Below, piece by piece: positions 30,640 to 40,230 of a DNA stretch of 44,778 nucleotides; within the stretch, counting starts at the first letter, position 1; each line of letters begins with the position of its first letter. This stretch comes from Cellulomonas sp. (GTDB lineage: Bacteria > Actinomycetota > Actinomycetes > Actinomycetales > Cellulomonadaceae). The position numbers were made by a program, and so were the translations under genes. Location: positions 1 through 44,778 of the forward strand of contig DAIDJQ010000039.1 of NCBI GenBank assembly GCA_027451305.1, in the 5' to 3' direction. The notes below the pieces were generated by a model. The model did no database searches, was not told the DNA's origin, and saw only the letters and a program-made list of their open reading frames with translations.

Positions 30640-32103
30640 TCAGGCCTGCGTGTCGTCGGCAGGCGGCTCCTCGCCGAGGATCTCCGCGAGCGCGCGGTCC
30701 AGCTCGGCGCCCTCGTCGATCGCTGCCTGGCTGCGGGCGGAGTAGCCGGACGGGTCGTCGAGGTCCGCGGCCGTCGGCATGAGGTCCGGGTGCTGCCAGA
30801 CGGCGTCGCGTCCGGACTGGCCACGAGCGGCCGCTATCGCGGCCCACAGGGCGGCCGCGTCGCGCAGCCGTCGTGGCCGCAGCTCCAGCCCGACCAGCGT
30901 GGCGAACGTCTGCTCCGCGGGGCCGCCCGATGCGCGCCGTCGGCGCAGCATCTCGCGGAGGGCCACGGCGTGCGGCAGGTGCGGCAGCGCCGCCTGGGCC
31001 GTCACCTCGTCGACCCACCCCTCGACCAGTGCGAGCGACGTCTCGAGCCGCTCGAGCGCGGCTGCCTGCTCCGGGGTGTTCTGCGGCACGAAGATCCCGC
31101 CGGTCAGCGCCTCCTGCAGTGCCTGCGGGTCGCTCGGGTCCACCGAGCGCACGGCCTCACCGAGCCCGTCGGCGTCGATCGCGATCCCCCGCGCATAGCT
31201 CTCGACCAGGCCGAACAGGTGCGCTCGCAGCCAGGGCACGTGCGTGAACAGGCGGGTGGCGGGGGCCTCGCGCAGTGCGAGGAAGAGGCGCACCTCGTCG
31301 GCCGGGACCTCCAGGCCCTCGCCGAAGTCGGCGACGTTGTGCGGCACGAGCACCGGCACCGGCCGTTCCAGCAGGGGGAGGCCGATGTCGGTGGCACCGA
31401 ACACCTCACGGGACAGGGTCCCGGAGGCCTGACCCACCTGGAGGCCGAAGACGGCGGACCCGAGACGGCGCAGCAGCTGCGCGACGTCGATCGGGCCGCC
31501 CGAGCCGTCGCCCAGGAGGCTGCCGAGCGGCAGCCCCGGGAACGGGCCACCGAGCGCTCCGGCCACGTCCGGACCGCCGATCCCCTCGCCGAACCCCTCG
31601 GGGAGCGAGGAGCCGAGCGCCTGCACGAGGGCGGTGGACAGCGAGGAGGCGACGGGCTCGGTCAGCGTGCGCCACGTCGGCAGCGTCGCCTCCACCCACT
31701 CCGCGCGGCTCCACGCGCGGCCCGCGGCACCGGTGGGCGGCAGGTCGGTCGCGGCGTCCAGCCACAGCTCCGCGACCGAGAACGCCTGCACCACCTGGTC
31801 GGCCTCCGGCCGGCCGACCGACGGGTCGCCGCCGACCGCGGCCTGCTGGCGGGCGAGCTCGTGCGCCATCGACCAGTTGACCGGCTCGTCGCCCGACTCG
31901 GCGAACATGCGCTGCACCTGGCTGAACACCTGCTGCAGCGCTGCCGGGTCCTGCGGCAGGCCGGAGGCCATCGCGGCGGGGTCGATGCCGCTGGCCCGCA
32001 GCTGGGCGATCGCGTCGTCCGCGGCCGGGCCGAGCATGGACCGCAGCACCTGCTCCCAGTCCGGCTGCCCACCCGGCGTGGCCGGGTCCGGGGTCTGGCT
32101 CAT
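30640..32103 (-). CDS. DUF2342 zinc-dependent metalloprotease-fold protein
   Basis: A 487-residue protein of the DUF2342 zincin family (Rv3195 type). A Pro/Gln-rich N-terminus is followed by a helical region (WSMAHELARQQAAVGGDPSVG, VAELWLDAATDLP, AWSRAEWVEATLPTW), a Gly/Leu-rich segment, the conserved VPHNVADFGEGLEVP, LREAPATRLFTHVPWLRAHLFGLVESYARGI with the putative metal-binding His residues, and VEGWVDEVT. Peptidase activity is assumed from fold, not known. ATG 32103 has AGGAGG five bases upstream. It is divergent from the PDZ-Lon protease gene, as in mycobacteria. Confidence 0.88.
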   Translation of the reverse strand: MSQTPDPATPGGQPDWEQVLRSMLGPAADDAIAQLRASGIDPAAMASGLPQDPAALQQVFSQVQRMFAESGDEPVNWSMAHELARQQAAVGGDPSVGRPEADQVVQAFSVAELWLDAATDLPPTGAAGRAWSRAEWVEATLPTWRTLTEPVASSLSTALVQALGSSLPEGFGEGIGGPDVAGALGGPFPGLPLGSLLGDGSGGPIDVAQLLRRLGSAVFGLQVGQASGTLSREVFGATDIGLPLLERPVPVLVPHNVADFGEGLEVPADEVRLFLALREAPATRLFTHVPWLRAHLFGLVESYARGIAIDADGLGEAVRSVDPSDPQALQEALTGGIFVPQNTPEQAAALERLETSLALVEGWVDEVTAQAALPHLPHAVALREMLRRRRASGGPAEQTFATLVGLELRPRRLRDAAALWAAIAAARGQSGRDAVWQHPDLMPTAADLDDPSGYSARSQAAIDEGAELDRALAEILGEEPPADDTQA

Positions 32104-32336
32104 CGGGTCCTCCTGGGCGGTCGTCGGCCGACCGGCGGAGGGCGGACGGGCCCCGTCCACGCCTGAGGTCGGTGCGGGCGTCGTCGCAGCAACGCGCGGT
32201 GATCCACCGTAACCGGCGCGATCCGGCGGGGACGAGGACGGGCGCGGCCCGGACCACCCGGTTCGCTCAGGGCGGAGCGGCGCTCGGGGTCCGTGCGACG
32301 CAGCCGGGTCCCAGGCTCGTGCGCGATGATCGGCGG

Positions 32337-33614
32337 GTGCCTGCCAGCCCCGAGTCCACGCCCGACGAGCAGCCGGTTCCGGCCGCGCCGGCCGCGCCCG
32401 ACGAGCCGCTCGCGCCTGCGTGGCCGCTCGCGTCCCGTGAGCCCGCCCTGCCCGGCACCGCCGCGGGGACCGTCGCACCGCCGGTCGCCGCGACCGGCAC
32501 GCCCGACCTCGGTCCGGACGGGCTCGTCGCGGGCGACGACCGCCCGACCGCGCCTCGGTCACCGGTGGAGCCTCGCGCGGTGCTGCTCTCCGTCGGGATG
32601 ATGGTGACGGCCCTGCTCATCGCAGCCGCCGTGGTCCTGCCGGCGCCGTACGCGGTCACCAGCCCCGGGCCTACTCGTGATGTGCTGGGCAGCCAGGACG
32701 GCACGCCGCTGATCCGGATCTCCGGGGCAGCCACCTACAAGTCGACCGGGGAGCTGCTGCTGACCACCGTCTCCGGCACGGGGGGGCCGGGGTACCCGTC
32801 GTCCCTGGCGGGCGTGCTGCGCGGCTGGTTCGACCCGTCCTCGGTGGTCGAGCCCACGGATGCGGTGGTACCGCAGGGGCAGACCCAGCAGCAGATCGAC
32901 GCGTCGAACGCCCAGGAGATGACCACCTCCCAGGAGGACGCGACCGTCGCGGCGCTGACCCTGCTGGGGTACACCGTGCCGGCCACCCTCACCGTGGCGA
33001 GCACCCAGGACGGCACGGACGCGGCGTCCAAGCTGCGCAAGGGCGACGTGCTCGAGGCGTTCGACGGGACCGCGCTCCCGGACTACCAGACCCTGGTCAA
33101 GCACCTCGAGGCGGTGAAGCCCGGGGACACCGTGACGCTCACGGTGAAGCGCGGTGGCGCCGACGTGCAGGTGCCGGTGGTCACCTCCAAGCGTTCGGAC
33201 GGCCGCGCGCTGATCGGCGTGCTGATCGACCCGACGTTCACGTTCCCGGTGAAGGTGGACATCAGCATCGAGGGCATCGGCGGACCGAGCGCCGGCACGA
33301 TGTTCGCGCTCGGCATCGTGGACAAGCTCACGCCGGCCGACGAGGCGAACGGGGCGCACATCGCCGGTACCGGGACGATGGACGTCACCGGCGAGGTGGG
33401 GCCGATCGGCGGGATCCGGCAGAAGCTCGTCGGAGCGCGGCGGGACGGGGCGGCATGGTTCCTCGCGCCGGCGGACAACTGCAACGAGGTCGTCGGGCAC
33501 GTGCCGGCGGGCCTGCGGGTGGTCAAGATCTCGACGCTCGCGGACGCCGTGGCCGCGATGACGGCGATCGGCGCCGGGAACGGCGGCTCGCTGCCCACCT
33601 GCACGGCCGGCTGA
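32337..33614 (+). CDS. Membrane-anchored PDZ and Lon-type (S16) serine protease
   Basis: 425 residues. A disordered Pro/Ala-rich cytoplasmic N-terminus (1-80), one transmembrane helix (about 83-105, VLLSVGMMVTALLIAAAVVL), an extracytoplasmic region starting PGPTRDVLG, a PDZ domain (about 225-285, LRKGDVLEAFDGTALPDY), and an S16 domain with the Ser nucleophile in GGPSAGTMFALG and the Lys partner in GGIRQKLVGARRDGA. No ATPase domain is present, so it is a stand-alone Lon-like enzyme. GTG 32337 was chosen because GATGAT sits six bases upstream in the pattern seen for other leaderless genes. The upstream 233 bases shared with the divergent zincin gene show no other feature. Confidence 0.9.
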   Translation: MPASPESTPDEQPVPAAPAAPDEPLAPAWPLASREPALPGTAAGTVAPPVAATGTPDLGPDGLVAGDDRPTAPRSPVEPRAVLLSVGMMVTALLIAAAVVLPAPYAVTSPGPTRDVLGSQDGTPLIRISGAATYKSTGELLLTTVSGTGGPGYPSSLAGVLRGWFDPSSVVEPTDAVVPQGQTQQQIDASNAQEMTTSQEDATVAALTLLGYTVPATLTVASTQDGTDAASKLRKGDVLEAFDGTALPDYQTLVKHLEAVKPGDTVTLTVKRGGADVQVPVVTSKRSDGRALIGVLIDPTFTFPVKVDISIEGIGGPSAGTMFALGIVDKLTPADEANGAHIAGTGTMDVTGEVGPIGGIRQKLVGARRDGAAWFLAPADNCNEVVGHVPAGLRVVKISTLADAVAAMTAIGAGNGGSLPTCTAG

Positions 33615-33649
33615 GCCGGAGCCGGACCAGGCCGGACCGGACCAGGCAG

Positions 33650-33693
33650 GGTCGGACGAGGCCCGCTGGGACGGCGTCAGGTCGGACGAGGCC
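33650..33693. repeat. Intergenic 14-bp direct repeat
   Basis: GGTCGGACGAGGCC occurs at 33650-33663 and 33680-33693, 30 bp apart, between the convergent PDZ-Lon and PPA1309 genes. The preceding bases repeat CCGGACCAGG-like units. No stable hairpin is obvious. Confidence 0.7.
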
Positions 33694-33696
33694 GGG

Positions 33697-34389
33697 TCAG
33701 TCCAGCGTCGAACGGAGCGCCGCGACGAGGCCGGGGACCACGTCGGGACCTCCGCCCACCTGGTCGTCGGCGTCGTGCGCACGGGTGCGCACCGCGCACC
33801 ACGAGGTGCCGTCGCGCAGCACGCCGACCGCGAGCCGCACGTCGGCGCGGTCCGGATGCGTCATCAGGTAGGCGACCGCGGCGTCCGGGTCGGTGGGCAT
33901 CTGCGCCTCGGCCGCCGGTGGCAGCACCACCCGCTCGACGGTGAGCGCGGCGCCGTCGACCGTCTCCGGCCAGGACAGCTGGGCCAGCAGCTGCTCGACG
34001 TCGTCCGCCGCCGGCAGGCCCTCCTGCTCCACCGAGGTGAGGTGCCACGGGTTGGTCCGGGCCGACGCCAGCACCTCGGGCTCGAGCTGATCGGCCAGGG
34101 ACGGCTCCGCAGCCAGCGCGCGCTGCGTGCGGACCAGCGCGAAGACCCGCACGGGGGCGTCCCAGCCGGCCCGCGCGACGTGCAGCTCGACCTCCCGGAC
34201 GGCCGCGGTCAGTGCCGTCCGTGCCTGAACCGCTCCGGGGCCGGCCGGTGCGGCGTCGCCACCTACGCCGGCTGCGCCGGCGCTCGCTCGTGCCTGGTCG
34301 GCGTCGGTCGGTGCTGCGTCGACCGTCGGCTCGGGGTGGGCGGCTGCCTCGTCGGGCGCGCCGCTTCGTGACTGGTGTGCGTCCGCCAT
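33697..34389 (-). CDS. PPA1309-family protein
   Basis: A 230-residue cytoplasmic protein of unknown function. After a disordered Ala-rich N-terminus (1-55) it has ALTAAVREVELHVARAGWDAPVRVFALVRTQ, LEPEVLASARTNPWHLTSVEQEGLP, DVEQLLAQLSWPETVDGAALTVERVVLPP and HPDRADVRLAVGVLRDGTSWCAVR, which are family-typical. It is divergent from the UPF0182 gene, an association frequent in actinobacteria. GACGAT six bases before the ATG resembles the leaderless elements of other genes here. Confidence 0.82.
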   Translation of the reverse strand: MADAHQSRSGAPDEAAAHPEPTVDAAPTDADQARASAGAAGVGGDAAPAGPGAVQARTALTAAVREVELHVARAGWDAPVRVFALVRTQRALAAEPSLADQLEPEVLASARTNPWHLTSVEQEGLPAADDVEQLLAQLSWPETVDGAALTVERVVLPPAAEAQMPTDPDAAVAYLMTHPDRADVRLAVGVLRDGTSWCAVRTRAHDADDQVGGGPDVVPGLVAALRSTLD

Positions 34390-34515
34390 GCCGTCATCGT
34401 CGCACCGGTGTGGGAACCTGGGCTCCGACCGGCGCGTTCACCGGCTGGCCCCCTTGCGTGGGTCACCCGGCCGACGACGGCCGGACCGCTCACACGACGA
34501 GGACACGACCGCCGG

Positions 34516-37500
34516 ATGTTCGCCTCACCGCCCCGCCCCCGTCCCGCGCGCCGTCGGCGTGGTCCGCTGCTGCCGACCGTCGCGATCCTCGTGGCGGTCG
34601 TCGTCGTGGTCGTCGTGCTCTCGCACGTGTGGACCGAGGCGCTGTGGTTCAACCAGCTCGGCTACCTGCAGGTGCTGTGGACCGAGTGGGGCACGCGCGC
34701 GGTGCTGTTCGTGCTCGGCTTCGCCGTGATGGCCGCCTCCGTGGCGTTCAGCCTGCGGTTCGCGTACCGGGTGCGGCCCGTGTACGCGCCGTCGACGCCG
34801 GAGCAGACGAGCCTCGACCAGTACCGCGAGGCGATCGAGCCGCTGCGGCGGCTGGTGATGCTGGTGGCGCCGGTGCTGCTGGGCCTGTTCGCGGCGGGGG
34901 CGGCCGCGCAGCGCTGGGACACCGTCCAGCTGGCGATGCACGCCCAGCACGTGGGGACCAGTGACCCGCAGTTCCATCTGGACCTCGGGTTCTACATGTT
35001 CACGCTGCCCATGCTGCGTTTCACGGTCTCGTTCCTGATGGCCGTGGTGATCCTGTCCGGCATCGGGGCGCTGGCGACGCACTACCTGTACGGCGGGCTG
35101 CGGCTGGGGCCGGCGGCGAAGGGGAACCGGACCACGCGGGCCGCCCGGGTGCACCTGTCGGTGCTCGCCGCCGTGCTCCTGGTGCTGATCGCGGCCAGCT
35201 ACTGGCTCGACCGGTACTCGCTGCTGATGAAGAACAGCGCCGGCCAGAAGTTCGCCGGCGCCACCTACACCGACGTGCACGCCGTGATGCCCTCGAAGGC
35301 GATCCTGTCGGTCGCGGCGCTGGTGGTGGCTGCGGCGTTCGTCTACTCGGCGGTGACCGGGAACTGGCGGCTGCCCGGGATCGGCGTCGCGCTGATGCTG
35401 CTGTCCGCCATCGTCGTCGGGGGCGTCTACCCGGCGATCGTGCAGAAGTTCCAGGTGCAGCCCAACCAGCAGGACGCCGAGAAGGAGTACATCCAGCGCA
35501 ACATCGACGCGACGCGGACGGCGTACGGGCTGACCAACGTCAAGGTGAGCGAGTACCCGGCCAAGGTCACCGCCGAGGCGGGGGCGCTGCGCTCCGACGC
35601 CGAGACGACGAACTCCATCCGCCTGCTCGACCCGCAGCTGGTCTCCCCGTCGTTCAAGCAGCTGCAGCAGATCCGCGGCTTCTACAACTTCCCGCAGACG
35701 CTCTCGGTGGACCGGTACACGATCAACGGCGAGAGCCGCGACACCGTGATCGCGGTGCGCGAGCTGGACCTGGCGGGGCTCAGCGACTCGCAGCGGAACT
35801 GGGTGAACGACACCACCGTCTACACCCACGGGTACGGCGTCGTCGCCGCGTACGGCAACACCCGCGGCGCGAACGGCGCGCCTGCCTTCTGGGAGAGCGG
35901 CATCCCGTCGACCGGCGACATGGGCCCCTACGAGCCGCGCATCTACTTCGGCGAGACGTCGCCGCCGTACTCGATCGTCGGCGGCCCCGCCGGCTCGACC
36001 GGGTGGGAGTTCGACTACCCGGACGACACGGGCGGCGCAGGCTCGCTGAACACGCGTTTCCCGACCCAGACCGTCTCCGCCGGCCCGAGCATCGGCAACC
36101 TGTGGAACAAGATCATGTACGCGGTCAAGTTCGGCGACTCGCAGATCCTGTTCTCCAACCGCGTGACCCCGGAGTCGCAGATCCTGTACGACCGGAACCC
36201 CCGGGACCGCGTCGCCAAGGTGGCGCCGTATCTCGAGCTCGACGGACGCGTGTACCCGGCGGTGATCGACGGCCGGGTGAAGTGGATCATCGACGGCTAC
36301 ACCACCTCGGACCAGTACCCGTACAGCGCGAGCGAGTCGCTGCAGGACGCGACCACCGACTCGGTGACGCAGACCAGCACCAACGTGCAGGCGCTGCAGC
36401 CCAAGACGGTGAACTACATCCGCAACTCGGTGAAGGCCACCGTGGACGCCTACGACGGGTCCGTCGACCTGTACACCTGGGACACGCAGGACCCGGTGCT
36501 GAAGGCGTGGTCGAAGATCTTCCCCACCTCCATCAAGCCGATGTCGGACATCAGCGGCGCGCTGATGAGCCACATCCGGTACCCCGAGGACATGTTCAAG
36601 GTGCAGCGCACCCTGCTGGCCAAGTACCACGTGACCGACGCCGGCCAGTTCTTCTCCGGCAACGACTTCTGGGCCAACCCGCTGGATCCCACCACCACCA
36701 ACGGGACGGTCGACCAGCCGCCGTACTACCTCACCCTGCAGATGCCCGACCAGACGCACGCCAACTTCTCGCTGATGTCGACGTTCATCCCGTCCGGGTC
36801 GAACGCGCGGGAGGTGCTCACCGGCTACCTGGCGGCGGACGCCGAGGCGGGGAGCACCGCCGGCAAACCGTCGCCGGACTACGGCACGCTGCGCCTGCTG
36901 ACGCTGCCGCGTGACTCGACGGTGCCCGGACCCGGGCAGGCCAACTCCGCGTTCACGGCCGACGCCACCGTCTCCAACGAGCTGAACATCCTGGGCCGAG
37001 GCGACTCGTCGGTGCTGCGCGGCAACCTGCTGACGCTGCCCGTGGGCGGCGGGCTGCTGTACGTCCAGCCGGTCTACGTCCAGGCGTCCTCGGGGACCAC
37101 CTTCCCGTTGCTGCAGCGCGTGCTCGTCTCGTTCGGAGACCAGATCGGCTTCGCCGAGACGCTCGACGAGGCGCTGAACCAGGTGTTCGGCGGCAACTCG
37201 GGGGCCCAGGCGGGTGATGCCGGCACCGGCGGCACGACCACTCCGACGCCGACCCCGAGCGGGACGCCGACCCCGGCACCGTCCGGCTCGGCCGCACCGA
37301 GCGCCACCGCCAGCGCGAGCCCGTCCCCGAGTGCGAGCTCGACGGGCGGGTCCGCCGCCGACGCCACGGCGCGTGCCGACCTGCAGTCCGCCCTCCAGGC
37401 TGCCAGCCAGGCGATGAAGGACGGCCAGGCCGCTCTCGCCGCCAACGACTTCGCGGCCTACGGTGCTGCGCAGTCTCGTCTGGACGCCGCCATCCAGGCA

Positions 37501-37533
37501 GCGATCGACGCGGAGTCGCGCCTCGGCGGCTGA
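34516..37533 (+). CDS. UPF0182 large membrane protein
   Basis: 1005 residues, function unknown. Seven predicted transmembrane helices lie in the first 310 residues (LLPTVAILVAVVVVVVVLSHVWTEALWFNQLGYLQVLWTEWGTR is the characteristic opening), followed by a roughly 580-residue extracytoplasmic domain (TRTAYGLTNVKVSEYPAK, QQIRGFYNFPQTLSVDRY, WEFDYPD, KWIIDGYTTSDQYPYS, HIRYPEDMFKVQR, PYYLTLQMP). A Thr/Pro/Ser/Ala linker (about 900-950) leads to a small helical C-terminal segment typical of the family. ATG 34516 gives the conserved MFASPPRP start; GAGGA lies twelve bases upstream. Confidence 0.92.
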   Translation: MFASPPRPRPARRRRGPLLPTVAILVAVVVVVVVLSHVWTEALWFNQLGYLQVLWTEWGTRAVLFVLGFAVMAASVAFSLRFAYRVRPVYAPSTPEQTSLDQYREAIEPLRRLVMLVAPVLLGLFAAGAAAQRWDTVQLAMHAQHVGTSDPQFHLDLGFYMFTLPMLRFTVSFLMAVVILSGIGALATHYLYGGLRLGPAAKGNRTTRAARVHLSVLAAVLLVLIAASYWLDRYSLLMKNSAGQKFAGATYTDVHAVMPSKAILSVAALVVAAAFVYSAVTGNWRLPGIGVALMLLSAIVVGGVYPAIVQKFQVQPNQQDAEKEYIQRNIDATRTAYGLTNVKVSEYPAKVTAEAGALRSDAETTNSIRLLDPQLVSPSFKQLQQIRGFYNFPQTLSVDRYTINGESRDTVIAVRELDLAGLSDSQRNWVNDTTVYTHGYGVVAAYGNTRGANGAPAFWESGIPSTGDMGPYEPRIYFGETSPPYSIVGGPAGSTGWEFDYPDDTGGAGSLNTRFPTQTVSAGPSIGNLWNKIMYAVKFGDSQILFSNRVTPESQILYDRNPRDRVAKVAPYLELDGRVYPAVIDGRVKWIIDGYTTSDQYPYSASESLQDATTDSVTQTSTNVQALQPKTVNYIRNSVKATVDAYDGSVDLYTWDTQDPVLKAWSKIFPTSIKPMSDISGALMSHIRYPEDMFKVQRTLLAKYHVTDAGQFFSGNDFWANPLDPTTTNGTVDQPPYYLTLQMPDQTHANFSLMSTFIPSGSNAREVLTGYLAADAEAGSTAGKPSPDYGTLRLLTLPRDSTVPGPGQANSAFTADATVSNELNILGRGDSSVLRGNLLTLPVGGGLLYVQPVYVQASSGTTFPLLQRVLVSFGDQIGFAETLDEALNQVFGGNSGAQAGDAGTGGTTTPTPTPSGTPTPAPSGSAAPSATASASPSPSASSTGGSAADATARADLQSALQAASQAMKDGQAALAANDFAAYGAAQSRLDAAIQAAIDAESRLGG

Positions 37534-37570
37534 CCTCGGGCCGGGGCGGACACCGGTCGTGACCTGACCG

Positions 37571-37586
37571 CCGCGCCGCGGCGCGG
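37571..37586. repeat. 16-bp perfect palindrome
   Basis: CCGCGCCGCGGCGCGG is its own reverse complement. It lies 37 bases after the UPF0182 stop, in a 248-base gap before the MFS operon that otherwise shows no gene. It could be a terminator stem or a chance G/C palindrome. Confidence 0.6.
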
Positions 37587-37769
37587 ACGTCGTCATCGGC
37601 CTGACCCCGCCCCGGTGCCCGTCGCGGTCCGTCGTCCGCACCCCCTACCCCGGCGACGCCTCGTCCGCCGTCCGTGGTCAGCCCGCGTCCGAGGCCCCGG
37701 CTCCGGTGGTTCACCGACCGTTCACGGCGGGTCCAGCGCGGCCGCCCTGCGCGTGTCGGCGGGCGGCCG

Positions 37770-37775
37770 TAGCAT
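37770..37775 (+). promoter_or_regulatory. Putative leaderless -10 element of the MFS operon
   Basis: TAGCAT lies six bases before the GTG at 37782, with no Shine-Dalgarno between. Confidence 0.5.
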
Positions 37776-37781
37776 CCGGCC

Positions 37782-39176
37782 GTGACCGACGACGCCGCGG
37801 CTGCTGCCCCGTCCGTGCAGACCCGCCGGGTCCTCGCATGGGCGGCGTGGGACTGGGGCTCCGCGGCGTTCAACGCGGTGGTCACCACGTTCGTGTTCAC
37901 CGTCTGGATCACCTCGAAGGTGTTCGTCGAGCCCGGTGCGGACGTCACGGCGACCACGGCGCTGCACTCGCAGTGGCTCGGCTGGGGCCTGACGGTGGCC
38001 GGCGTGCTGGTGGCGCTGCTCGCACCGGCGCTCGGCGCGCTGTCCGACGCCTCCGGCCGGCGCAAGGTGTGGCTCGGTGCGAACACGGCCGTCACGGTGG
38101 CAGCGATGGCCGCGATGGTGCTGGTGCACCCGCACGACGGCGCCAGGTCGCAGGCGGTGCTGCTCGGCGTGGTGCTGCTCGCGGTCGGGAACGTCTTCTT
38201 CGAGCTCGCGTCGGTGGCCTACAACGCCCTGCTGCTGCAGATCACCACGCCCGGGACCGTGGGCCGGGTCAGCGGCATCGGCTGGGGTGCCGGCTACGTC
38301 GGCGGGATCGTGCTGCTGGTGGTGCTGTTCGTCGGGTTCATCAACCCGGACGTCGGCTGGTTCGGGGTGACCTCCGCGGACGGGTGGAACATCCGGGCGG
38401 CCGTGGCGCTGTCGGCGGTCTGGATGGCGGTGTTCGCGGTACCGGTGCTGGTGGCGGTGCCGGAGCAGCGCCGGCCGGACCCGCGGGCGATCGGCGCCCT
38501 CGGCGCCTACCGCAAGCTGGGCAAGGACGTGGCACGCCTGTGGCGCACGCGCCGGTCCACGCTCGGCTACCTGGTGGCCAGCGCCGTGTACCGCGACGGC
38601 CTCGCGGGCGTGTTCACGTTCGGTGCGGTGCTGGCGTCGGGCACCTTCGGGTTCACGTCCTCGCAGGTGATCGTCTTCGCCATCGCGGCGAACGTCGTGG
38701 CGGGGATCAGCACCATCGGCGCCGGCTGGCTGGACGACCGGTTCGGGCCGCGGCGCGTGATCACGGTGTCGCTCGTCGTGCTGGTGCTCGCCGCCACCGC
38801 GGTGTACGTGCTGCACGACCAGGGGCGGACGGCGTTCTGGGTGGCCGGGCTCGTGCTGTCGTCGTGCGTCGGGCCCACCCAGTCCGCCAGCCGCGGCCTG
38901 CTGGCCCGCCTGACCGACCCTGGCCGCGAGGCGGAGGTGTTCGGGATGTACGCCACCACCGGCCGCGCTGCGAGCTTCCTGGCTCCGATGGCCTTCTCGC
39001 TGGCGATCGCGTGGGGTGGCGCTCAGTACTGGGGGATCCTCGGCATCGTCGCCGTGCTCGCGGCCGGCTTGGTGCTGCTGCTGCTCGTCCGGTTCCCGCG
39101 CGGGCGCGGGGTGGACGGCCGGGCCGACGTGTCCGCCACCAGGGGTGCCGCGACCACCGAGCGGGCCGAGGTGTGA
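37782..39176 (+). CDS. MFS transporter, UMF1/Atg22-like
   Basis: A 464-residue inner-membrane transporter with about twelve helices. The opening WAAWDWGSAAFNAVVTTFVFTVW and the loop GALSDASGRRKVWL fit the UMF1 (Atg22-like) group of the major facilitator superfamily, whose yeast member exports amino acids from the vacuole; the bacterial substrate is unknown. GYVGGIVLLVVL, DDRFGPRRVITVS and GPTQSASRGLLARL are further recognisable segments. First gene of a five-gene operon; one base separates its stop from the next ATG. GTG 37782 follows TAGCAT by six bases. Confidence 0.88.
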   Translation: MTDDAAAAAPSVQTRRVLAWAAWDWGSAAFNAVVTTFVFTVWITSKVFVEPGADVTATTALHSQWLGWGLTVAGVLVALLAPALGALSDASGRRKVWLGANTAVTVAAMAAMVLVHPHDGARSQAVLLGVVLLAVGNVFFELASVAYNALLLQITTPGTVGRVSGIGWGAGYVGGIVLLVVLFVGFINPDVGWFGVTSADGWNIRAAVALSAVWMAVFAVPVLVAVPEQRRPDPRAIGALGAYRKLGKDVARLWRTRRSTLGYLVASAVYRDGLAGVFTFGAVLASGTFGFTSSQVIVFAIAANVVAGISTIGAGWLDDRFGPRRVITVSLVVLVLAATAVYVLHDQGRTAFWVAGLVLSSCVGPTQSASRGLLARLTDPGREAEVFGMYATTGRAASFLAPMAFSLAIAWGGAQYWGILGIVAVLAAGLVLLLLVRFPRGRGVDGRADVSATRGAATTERAEV

Positions 39177-39177
39177 G

Positions 39178-40230
39178 ATGAGGCTCCGCACGCTGCTCTG
39201 GTCGCCGGCCGCCGACGCCGCGGCCGGCGGGCTGAGCTGGGTGGACGACGAGCGGCTGCCGGGGTTCGTCGCGACCCGGCTGCCCGCCGGGCCGCCGGCA
39301 CCGGGACGCCCGCTCGCCTCGACGGCGGCGGGCCGCACCGACCCCGTGCTCACGGTGGTCCGCCGGCCTCCCGCGGGCCGGGTGCGCTGGGCGAGGCCGC
39401 CGCGTGGCGTGGTGGTGCACCTGCACGGCTACAACGACTACTTCTTCCAGGAGCACCTCGCCGCGGCGGTGGAGGACGCAGGCTGGGCGTTCCTCGCGGT
39501 GGACGCCCGCCGGGCCGGACGCTCGTGGCGGTCCGAGGAGGTGCCGCACTACCTGGACGACGTGCGCGAGCAGGCAGCCGACCTCGGCGCCGCCGTCGCC
39601 GTCGCGCGGGACCTGCACCCCGCCGTGCCGGTGGTGGTGCACGGCCACTCGATGGGCGGCCTGGTCGCGGCCGCGTGGGCGCACGCCCACCGCGTGCACG
39701 GCGGTCCCGACGCCCTGGTGCTCGACAGCCCCTTCCTGGCCCTCGGCCGGGCGTGGGTGCCGAGGGTCACCGACCGGGTGCTGCGGGTGCTCGCGCGCAC
39801 CGCACCGCTGACCGTGGTCTCCTCGGGGCCCTCCGTCTACGCCGGTCACCTGCTGGTGGGCAACGGGGGTCGGTGGGACTTCGACACGGCGCTCAAGCGG
39901 CCCGACGGCGTGCCCGCCCGGGCCGGCTGGCTGGCCGCGGTGCTGACGGCGCAGGCGAGGGTGTCGCGCGGGCTGGAGATCAGCTGTCCGGTGCTCGTCG
40001 GGCACGCCGCCGTCTCGGGTCCGGACCGTGCCGACAACCCGGCGCTCGACGCCGAGGACACCGTGCTGGACGTGCGGGCGATCGCCCGGCTGGCCCCCGG
40101 TCTCGGCCGCGACGTCACCGTCCGGTCGTTCCCGGGGGCGGTCCATGACCTGACGCTCTCGGCCGAGGCGCCGCGGGACGCCTACCTCGCTGCGGTCACG
40201 CGGTTCCTCGACGAGCGGGTGCGGCGGTGA
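39178..40230 (+). CDS. Alpha/beta hydrolase (lysophospholipase/esterase-like)
   Basis: A 350-residue serine hydrolase. HLHGYNDYFFQ provides the oxyanion region, GHSMGGLVAAAWAHAH the nucleophile elbow, a cap domain follows, and the acid/His pair is probably in VLVGHAAVSGPDRADNPALDAED and VHDLTLS. The Ser-aminopeptidase/monoglyceride-lipase-like (Hydrolase_4) fold and two phosphodiesterase neighbours suggest deacylation of a glycero(phospho)lipid, which is inference. ATG 39178 begins one base after the MFS stop, with GAGG six bases upstream. The stop overlaps the next gene by four bases (GTGA). Confidence 0.85.
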   Translation: MRLRTLLWSPAADAAAGGLSWVDDERLPGFVATRLPAGPPAPGRPLASTAAGRTDPVLTVVRRPPAGRVRWARPPRGVVVHLHGYNDYFFQEHLAAAVEDAGWAFLAVDARRAGRSWRSEEVPHYLDDVREQAADLGAAVAVARDLHPAVPVVVHGHSMGGLVAAAWAHAHRVHGGPDALVLDSPFLALGRAWVPRVTDRVLRVLARTAPLTVVSSGPSVYAGHLLVGNGGRWDFDTALKRPDGVPARAGWLAAVLTAQARVSRGLEISCPVLVGHAAVSGPDRADNPALDAEDTVLDVRAIARLAPGLGRDVTVRSFPGAVHDLTLSAEAPRDAYLAAVTRFLDERVRR

